Source: Palaemon carinicauda (Eukaryota > Arthropoda > Malacostraca > Decapoda > Palaemonidae). Taken from it: a stretch of DNA of 64,000 nucleotides. The number at the start of each line of letters is the position of its first letter. Position 1 is the first letter of the stretch. The stretch lies in contig NC_090766.1 in NCBI RefSeq assembly GCF_036898095.1, forward strand, positions 37,822,787 to 37,886,786, written 5' to 3'. Position numbers and translations under genes: made by a program. Below are positions 57,757 to 64,000 of the stretch, one piece after another. Below the pieces are notes generated by a model. That model was given only the letters and a program-made list of their open reading frames with translations, made no database searches and was not told the DNA's origin.

Positions 57757-58260
57757 ATTATTATTATCATTATTACTAGTTAAGCTACAACACTAGTTGA
57801 AAAAGCAGGATGCCGAAGCACAATGGCTCCAACAGGGAAAAATAGCCCAATGAGGAGAGGAAATAAATAAACTAAGAGAGAAGTTATAAACAATTAAAAT
57901 ATTCTAAGAACAGTAACAACATTAAAATAAATCTTTCATATATAAACTATAAAAACTTAAAGAAAAATCAAGAGGAAGAGAAACTAGATAGAATAGTGTG
58001 CTAGAGTGTAGCCTCAAGCAAGAGATAACTCTACCCCTAGACAGTGGAAAACCATGGTACATAGGCTATGGCACTGCCCAAGATATATGAACACTGGTTT
58101 GATTTTGGAGTGTCCTCCTTAAAGAGCAGGTTACCATAGCTAAAGAGTCTCTTCTCCCCTTACCAAGAGGAAAGTAGCCACTGAACAATTATAGTGCAGT
58201 AGTTAACCCCTTGGGCGAAGAAGAACTGTTTGGTAATCTCGGTGGTGCCCCTGAACATCT
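57757..58260 (-). mobile_element. TAA-tailed SINE-like element, complete copy
   Basis: The longest of the short TAA-tailed copies (about 500 bp). The minus-strand 5' part (from about 58255) contains AAGGAGGACACTCCAAAATC, GGCAGTGCCATAGCCTATGT and AGGGGTAGAGTTATCTCTTG; the 3' part is the conserved LINE-like end. The 5' part has no RT sequence, so it may be a SINE that borrowed the LINE 3' end, or an alternative LINE UTR. Confidence 0.82.
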
Positions 58261-58465
58261 ACTATAAATATATTTCTATTATACGCGAAGGTTAATATAT
58301 AACATTGTAAATATATACTATTACGATAAATGATTCAACTTTTCATACAGTAGAAATTCTGCTGGAGTGCTGTATTAAATAATTAATAGATATTTAATGA
58401 CAGGAAATCAAATCAATTAATGCAATGTCCTCCTTAAGGACAACGAAAAAACATAAGTGCTTCAG

Positions 58466-58518
<53 letters not shown>

Positions 58519-58619
58519 ACGAAAAAGAAACCATCTTTTAGAGTATCAAAAGACAATAAATATAAACAAAAATGATCAGTGTCTATTATCAATATAAAAT
58601 TTCATAGTACTTTACAACA
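58261..58619. other. Anonymous sequence with (GA)n
   Basis: Single-copy in the window; GA run at 58470-58517. No gene. Confidence 0.5.
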
Positions 58620-58868
58620 CCACCAAGTGCCGTCGTTTATAGAGCAGTGTAGGACAAACGCCTCAGACGTCAATTCTTGTCTGGGATTTGGCCATTTTTT
58701 CATCACCACGCTGGCCAGTGCGAATTGGTGATGGTAGGAGACTTTTTTTCTGATCGTTCACAGCAAACCAACTTAATATGGGTGGCGCTGATTAGTACAG
58801 CTTTGCTGATCACGTCGATACGCAAACCCTTTCACCTAGTTAAGGTATCTCCACTCACAAAGGGTTAT
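58620..58868 (+). repeat. Dispersed repeat family D, uninterrupted copy
   Basis: AGGACAAACGCCTCAGACGT, TTCATCACCACGCTGGCCAG and GTACAGCTTTGCTGATCACG in order, ending CTCACAAAGGGTTATA. It shows what the split copy at 29911-30315 looked like before insertion. Confidence 0.83.
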
Positions 58869-59235
58869 AACAGCAGAAGTTAGAAATAAATTCCTGAGAT
58901 AGTGTCCATCCGTAAATCAGATAATACCAAAGAATTGAAGAGTAAAAAAAAAAGGAAAAAACAATTTGGAAAAGGGTACACGAAACAATCTGAAAAAGAT
59001 ATAAATTCGAGAGAGATCTGCGTAACGATCTGAGGAAGAAAAAAATGGGGAAAATATCTTCAAAATAATCTGAAAAAGATAGTAACTGGAAAAAGATCTT
59101 CGAAAAAATCTGGAAAAAAAATATAAAAAGATCACAACAATCCAAAAAAGAGAGAAATTGGTATAAGATCAAGAAAAATCTGGAAAAAAATTGGAAAAAG
59201 ATCCACGAAACAAAGAGACAATTTAAAAAAGACAT
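58869..59235. repeat. Degenerate A-rich minisatellite
   Basis: AATCTGAAAAAGAT-type cores recur at irregular spacing. Phe/Leu-rich minus frames are artefacts. Confidence 0.6.
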
Positions 59236-60140
59236 TAATGAAATAATTGGTCAAAGTACGTCTTCTCTTCTGACGAATGACACATCCTCAAAGATGAGTA
59301 ATCGTAGACGAGATTCCCGGGTCTCCATCTTAATTAACCCTACACTCATAAAACCTTCTAATTAGCAGACGGTCCTTCTGGAGTTTTCCAGTCCGTAAAT
59401 CTAAAATGTGTCGACGGAGTCTCTCCTGCAAGAATGTAAGTCCACATTCTAAAGCAGAGATAAAGCCGTCGACATTCTACAGCATAGATAAAACCGGCCA
59501 CTCGTATCTTGCAAAGAAAAAAAAAATCTTGCTTAAGTGGATTTCAATAGCCTTGAGGGGCAATCAAAAGTTATACACGATACTGTATCTTGGGAACTAC
59601 TTACAGATTAGCTTGAGAAATACCTACTTTTTCATTCCTGGAGACCCATGATTAATAGAATAAAATTCAATAGCTTAAACGATATATATTATTTCCTTAC
59701 TGGAAAACTATAATTAATGAAAAAATTCAAAAGAAATAAAACTTTTTCCAAACATAATCTGGTAATGTCCAAAAAACAGATATACATAATAACAGAGCAT
59801 TAACATCAATGTGGCATTATTATAAGTACTCTAATTGGTCAAGGCTAAATACAAATAACATGAAAAAATATAGAAGGCATAACTAAATTTTTCTTTTGGA
59901 AAATCAATTTTGTTCTATGGCTCTATTCCTTTTAATAGTCATTAATATAACTCCAACTATTACAATGCTACAGTGAGCATTGCTGATCATAGTCTACAAG
60001 CAATTTACTTCATCTTAAGCTCTTATTAAACTGTAGAAGAGATATTGATTTCTTTACAAAAGCTCTTTTAATGGTAGGGTTAACCATATGGTTCGGCTTG
60101 TTTGTTTAATATGTCATTGAATAACGATCTTTAATAAGGA

Positions 60141-60145
<5 letters not shown>
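59236..60145. other. Anonymous AT-rich sequence
   Basis: About 900 bp without a gene, repeat family or RNA that I recognise. An 81-codon plus frame at 59406 lacks domain features. Confidence 0.45.
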
Positions 60146-60183
<38 letters not shown>

Positions 60184-60221
60184 AAATAATCACATGGAAG
60201 GATGAAACTGCCAAAATTTAC

Positions 60222-60267
<46 letters not shown>

Positions 60268-60334
60268 TTTTCTTAAATTAACTCATCTAGAAAAGAAAAC
60301 TCACTTGGAAGGATGAAACTGCCAAAATGTACGG

Positions 60335-60378
<44 letters not shown>
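60146..60378. repeat. Three (GA)n runs with a duplicated intervening segment
   Basis: GGAAGGATGAAACTGCCAAA precedes a GA run at about 60196 and again at about 60307 (period about 112 bp). Confidence 0.88.
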
Positions 60379-60380
<2 letters not shown>

Positions 60381-60741
60381 AACAAGTCCTATTCCAGCTC
60401 GGCTATTAGCAAAGGCTGACTCACCCACGATTCCTTCTTATCCCGTAAGGCTAAAACGACGAGCATCCAGGAGTCTAGAGGGTTGCCAACCTCGCCCGTG
60501 CCTAGGGTACGCCTACACTTGGAACGCCCTAACCCACGCAGAACTCTAATCTACGCCCACAATCACGCCAGTAACAGCCACTGACAAACGTAGGGGTGCG
60601 CCTATTCACCCTTTCCTGCTTAAGATGATAACATTACCCCAATGCAGTTTCATATGTCACTTTGCAAGTTCCTTTGGTATAAAAAACAAAATAAGCTACG
60701 TTTTTATAAAACTGCAATAATTTATAAAAAATTTATACACG
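60379..60741. other. GC-richer anonymous sequence
   Basis: About 250 bp (60390-60640) is clearly less AT-rich than its surroundings, with CGCCC/ACGCC-type words (CCTAGGGTACGCCTACACTT). No coding frame or RNA fold could be assigned. Confidence 0.4.
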
Positions 60742-61063
60742 ATATATATATATATATATATATATATACTGTATATATATACAGTATATATCTATCAAAT
60801 ACTTTTATTCGGTGTCTAAGACCCTTTGCGATGTGATGTCAGCTGGATAAAGTAAATAATCACTCTGTTCCCATAGATGAAGAACACCATCTAATAATGA
60901 TCGAAGTATACAGATTAAAAAAAAAAAAATACGTACTGTATATATTATTTCATAAACATACCACTGAACAATTTAATGTAATGCATATAATGTTAACGGG
61001 GCTCTACTGAGAACATCATGGAAACAACAGTTAGAATATGAATAAATCTTTTCCTTTTCCTCA

Positions 61064-61066
<3 letters not shown>
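60742..61066. repeat. Short (TA)n and anonymous AT-rich DNA
   Basis: TA with ACTGTATATATATACAGT palindromes at 60742-60792, then nothing recognisable. Confidence 0.6.
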
Positions 61067-61112
<46 letters not shown>

Positions 61113-61164
61113 TCGTGCCAAGCTAGAAGAGCTAACGCCTGCAGGGTCTACGCCCCCATCCAAA

Positions 61165-61211
<47 letters not shown>
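61067..61211. repeat. (GA)n and (CT)n in inverted arrangement
   Basis: GA at 61067-61109 and CT at 61166-61211, about 57 bp apart, so they could form a hairpin. Confidence 0.9.
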
Positions 61212-61214
<3 letters not shown>

Positions 61215-61349
61215 CGTCCTTTCCAAATATGGATCAGGGCGTGCCCGCTTCTTTCGTGGAACTTCTATGTATTTTCACTTTCACCCATGAATATTTTTTT
61301 ACTGTGGTCCTAAGATTGTTTGTTTAACTTAAAACATGTTTTAAACATA

Positions 61350-61395
61350 TCAGCCACAAACACACATACACACATACACACACACATACACAAAG

Positions 61396-61434
<39 letters not shown>

Positions 61435-61539
61435 ATTACAAATATATGTACATATATATACTATATATATTTATTCATTCATATCTATCTATCTATCTAT
61501 CTATCTATATATATACACATATACTGTATATATATATAC

Positions 61540-61594
<55 letters not shown>

Positions 61595-61596
61595 TA
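61350..61596. repeat. (CA)n, (TA)n and (ATCT)n microsatellites
   Basis: CA/CATA to about 61412, TA, ATCT (61483-61508), TA to 61594. Confidence 0.93.
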
Positions 61597-62099
61597 GAAT
61601 TGTCTCGCATGTCTCATCATTAAAATTTCAAGAATATTTTCACCATCAATTTCCCTACATACCGTAAGGACCAAAAGTCTGCTTTTGTCTAAGCGATAGG
61701 TCCTCTATCACATGCAAGGGGGAAGAGCTTAAAAACATACTTTACTATAAGTATAGACATCAACATTGAATGATATAAAATCTATAATAATCATACCTTA
61801 ATATTCTACTAATACACAGGATTACTACATGTTCCTACTATTAAATCACAGCATGCCAGAAAACCTCAAATCAATCAATCAATCAATTACACATGGAGCT
61901 AAAGCATGTTAGGGCAACTGACCTAGCATCGAGATCCCAATTTTATCTAAATACATATTAGAACATCTTCCCAAACACAAATGCAAACTGTTCCATATTC
62001 AGTGGGGTCATTGTAACCTTCTTTAACACACGGAGTGACGGGATGTCAAATATACAGATCAGTTTTCTTAAAACATTCACCCTCTGTGGCTACATGCAT

Positions 62100-62104
<5 letters not shown>
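61597..62104. other. Anonymous AT-rich sequence
   Basis: No gene; a short AATC tract at about 61871. Confidence 0.4.
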
Positions 62105-62147
<43 letters not shown>

Positions 62148-62196
62148 TAAACTGTCAAAGCATTCAACCTTTGCTTTGGGAAGACATACATACTAT

Positions 62197-62241
<45 letters not shown>
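62105..62241. repeat. Two (CT)n runs with a partly duplicated spacer
   Basis: CT at 62105-62144 and 62201-62241, preceded by related CATTCA-containing segments. Confidence 0.85.
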
Positions 62242-62243
<2 letters not shown>

Positions 62244-62632
62244 CATAGTAATTTGCTGTTACTACTTTTTAACGCCATTTCTCACAGTTATCAATATATT
62301 ATCACTATATCTCGACGTCTCCTGAACTATAACATTTGTTTAAAAGGCACCTCAAAATATTCTCTAAAGGATCCGACATATCTCAAATAATGCTAGGATA
62401 CCTCCCCCCTAAAAAAATGAATATCCAATGTACGAAAGCTATGAACACTCGCACAGCTTGTTTCCAATCTCCAAATAGACTCTCTCCTTAACTTAGTTTT
62501 AAATCACATCAGTTGACTACCTTCTAGATATTTAGCTTACTGCGTAGATCAATTGAGGTCTAAGGGATTTTTTTTTTTTTTTTTTTTTTTGCGAAATGCA
62601 GTTTAGGAATCGAATGCTTGTCATACAGGTTA

Positions 62633-62636
<4 letters not shown>
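62242..62636. other. Anonymous sequence with poly-T
   Basis: T run at 62569-62590. No gene. Confidence 0.4.
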
Positions 62637-62677
<41 letters not shown>

Positions 62678-62696
62678 ATAAAATTCACGATCGTCT
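62637..62696. repeat. (GA)n microsatellite
   Basis: GA run at 62637-62674. Confidence 0.95.
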
Positions 62697-62804
62697 TATA
62701 TCGTTTATTCATTTCCTTATTTCCGTTCCTCACCGGGCTATTTTCCCTGTTGGAGCCCTTGGGATTATAGCATCTAGCTTTTCCAACTAGGGTTGTAGCT
62801 TAGC

Positions 62805-62856
<52 letters not shown>
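62697..62856 (+). mobile_element. TAA-tailed LINE 3' end
   Basis: TTATTTCCGTTCCTCACCGG, TTTTCCCTGTTGGAGCCCTT, GTAGCTTAGCTAATAATAAT and (TAA)n to 62856; about 110 bp plus tail. Confidence 0.9.
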
Positions 62857-62858
<2 letters not shown>

Positions 62859-63228
62859 CAAGACAACAGTTAAAGAACTAAAACCTAATGCTTACAATAT
62901 ACCTCCTTGATTTCTGACAAATTAACATCAGAGACATACAGACAGACAGACTGAGATTTAGCGCTTATATTCACTCTTTCCTTTTTTTGTATTTTCCACC
63001 TCAGAATCAACTCGTGACAATCTTCAGGAGCGAATGTTATACATGGACTTTTTTTTTTCTATTCCACGAACAAGTCCATATGCAGCATATATTTTCTAAT
63101 GCTAAAACAATTTCTTTAATTTCATTCCTAGCATTTAGGCCTATCATTAATATTTATATTACAGTCGTTATGGTTGCCTTTTTTATTGAAAGACATTTAT
63201 TACAGCATATAAAAGTTAATGAAATATA
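62857..63228. other. Anonymous AT-rich sequence
   Basis: No gene recognised. Confidence 0.4.
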
Positions 63229-63490
63229 GGGCGGTATTCATAAAGAAAAGGATATGCTTATACTTGCAAAATATGAAGGAAATCCTTCTACTTGCATTCA
63301 TAAACATTTCAAGCAAAAGCTTCTACTTTTAGAGCAAAAGCATATCCTTATAATCACATAAAAGTAAATGGTTATACATTAAGAAGACCCTTTACTTCAT
63401 ATAAAGAGCATATGCTTCGAAAAAGCTGAGTCTGGTCAGTAGCAGACTGCAGTTCGAAGAGAAAGGTTGTTCTGTCCGATTCTCAGCACG
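63229..63490 (+). mobile_element. Candidate DNA-transposon 5' end (PIF/Harbinger-like)
   Basis: GGGCGGTATTCATAAAGAAA could be a terminal inverted repeat of the GGGCGGTATTCATAAA type. Subterminal AAGGATATGCTT (63248) is repeated inverted as AAGCATATCCTT (63339). The matching right end is not in the window, so the assignment is tentative. Confidence 0.4.
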
Positions 63491-63703
63491 ATGGCAGATT
63501 TTGTGGATGTGAAGCATGTTAAACAATACACGCCCCGTTTACCCACACTTAATCGTGATTTCAAGATGTTATTCCGTTTTGAAGAACAAAATGTACAGTG
63601 GCTTGCGGACAGATATCTTGTTCACACCTGGAATCTCGATGAAATATCGAGGTTAAGCCATAACTTGGTGATATGCATTTTACATTTGCTTTTGCATGTA
63701 TAA
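63491..63703 (+). CDS. Putative transposase N-terminal exon (HARBI1-like), partial
   Basis: From the ATG at 63491 the frame reads MADFVDVKHV..., then LNRDFKMLFRFEEQNVQWLA and DRYLVHTWNLDEISR. A helix-rich FRF....V.WL pattern resembles the N-terminal part of PIF/Harbinger (HARBI1-like) transposases. A possible donor CGAG-GTTAAG at about 63651 would end the exon before the in-frame stop. The catalytic DDE residues are not in the window. It could instead be an unrelated short frame. Confidence 0.35.
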   Translation: MADFVDVKHVKQYTPRLPTLNRDFKMLFRFEEQNVQWLADRYLVHTWNLDEISRLSHNLVICILHLLLHV

Positions 63704-63783
63704 ACAGTTGGGAGAATACAAAGGCTGCTGTATTTAGGGATGTATGTATGTACAAACAGTATATATGTATGTATGTATGTATG

Positions 63784-63824
<41 letters not shown>

Positions 63825-64000
63825 ACAGTACATGCAAATATACTGTATTCATATAATATATAAATATAGTTTGTATATATATATATATATATATATGTAT
63901 ATGTATGTATATATATATTATATATATATATGTATTTGTATGTATATATTATATATATGTATATGTATGTATATATATATGTCTGTGTAAATATATGTAT
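63704..64000. repeat. (GTAT)n, (TG)n and (TA)n microsatellites
   Basis: GTAT at 63763-63786, TA, TG at 63801-63822, then interrupted TA/TATG to the window end. Confidence 0.93.

Noticed and set aside
60313..60549. A 78-residue frame in the GC-richer stretch
   Set aside because: Its first third is GA-microsatellite translation and the remainder has no recognisable domain or splice context.

Overview
This window reads as repeat-dominated intergenic DNA of an arthropod, most likely a decapod crustacean (shrimp- or crab-like). The reasons are the very high density of (CT)n, (TA)n and (TAA)n microsatellites, several non-LTR retrotransposon families with TAA-type tails, tRNA-derived SINEs, and a DIRS-type tyrosine-recombinase retroelement of a kind reported as widespread in Decapoda. 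No host protein-coding gene could be supported. Every credible protein match is to a mobile-element protein, and the possible PIF/Harbinger transposase start near the right edge is also mobile-element in origin. The species cannot be named from the sequence.

Layout. Positions 1-18265 (copy A) and 43081-58029 (copy B) are two direct copies of one block: a 45-bp satellite, CT/TA microsatellites, a 25-bp minisatellite, a foldback element, a 185-bp tandem repeat, CAA-rich and GGA-rich tracts, a 72-bp minisatellite, a tRNA-derived SINE, a hairpin MITE and a GC-rich dispersed repeat, in the same order and orientation. They differ by microsatellite length, by minisatellite copy number (25-bp array about 720 versus 2,885 bp; 72-bp array shorter by four units in A) and by retroelement insertions: a 4.1-kb LINE and a tRNA-like SINE only in A, a 0.3-kb TAA-tailed element only in B. 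Copy A stops at a run of exactly 500 N (18266-18765), the usual form of a scaffold join. The duplication may therefore be an unmerged haplotype and not a real tandem duplication.

Between the copies lies a cluster of mobile elements. An 8.6-kb DIRS-like element (19035-27627) has inverted terminal repeats, a decayed gag, reverse transcriptase/RNase H and tyrosine recombinase, and an internal complementary region that joins the reverse complements of its two ends. It is followed by two 5'-truncated LINEs with long open reverse-transcriptase frames on the minus strand (32588-33766 and 35591-37657, the second with a 13-bp target-site duplication), a remnant of an RTE-like LINE (41174-41426), many short LINE 3' ends, and microsatellites.

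The right part (58030-64000) is AT-rich sequence with GA/CT and TA microsatellites, one more dispersed repeat, one LINE 3' end, and near the end a candidate DNA transposon 5' terminus with a short transposase-like frame (63491). The elements do not form a pathway. Their interest lies in retroelement structure, nesting, presence/absence between the two copies, and the apparent birth of (TA)n and (TAA)n microsatellites from retroelement tails.
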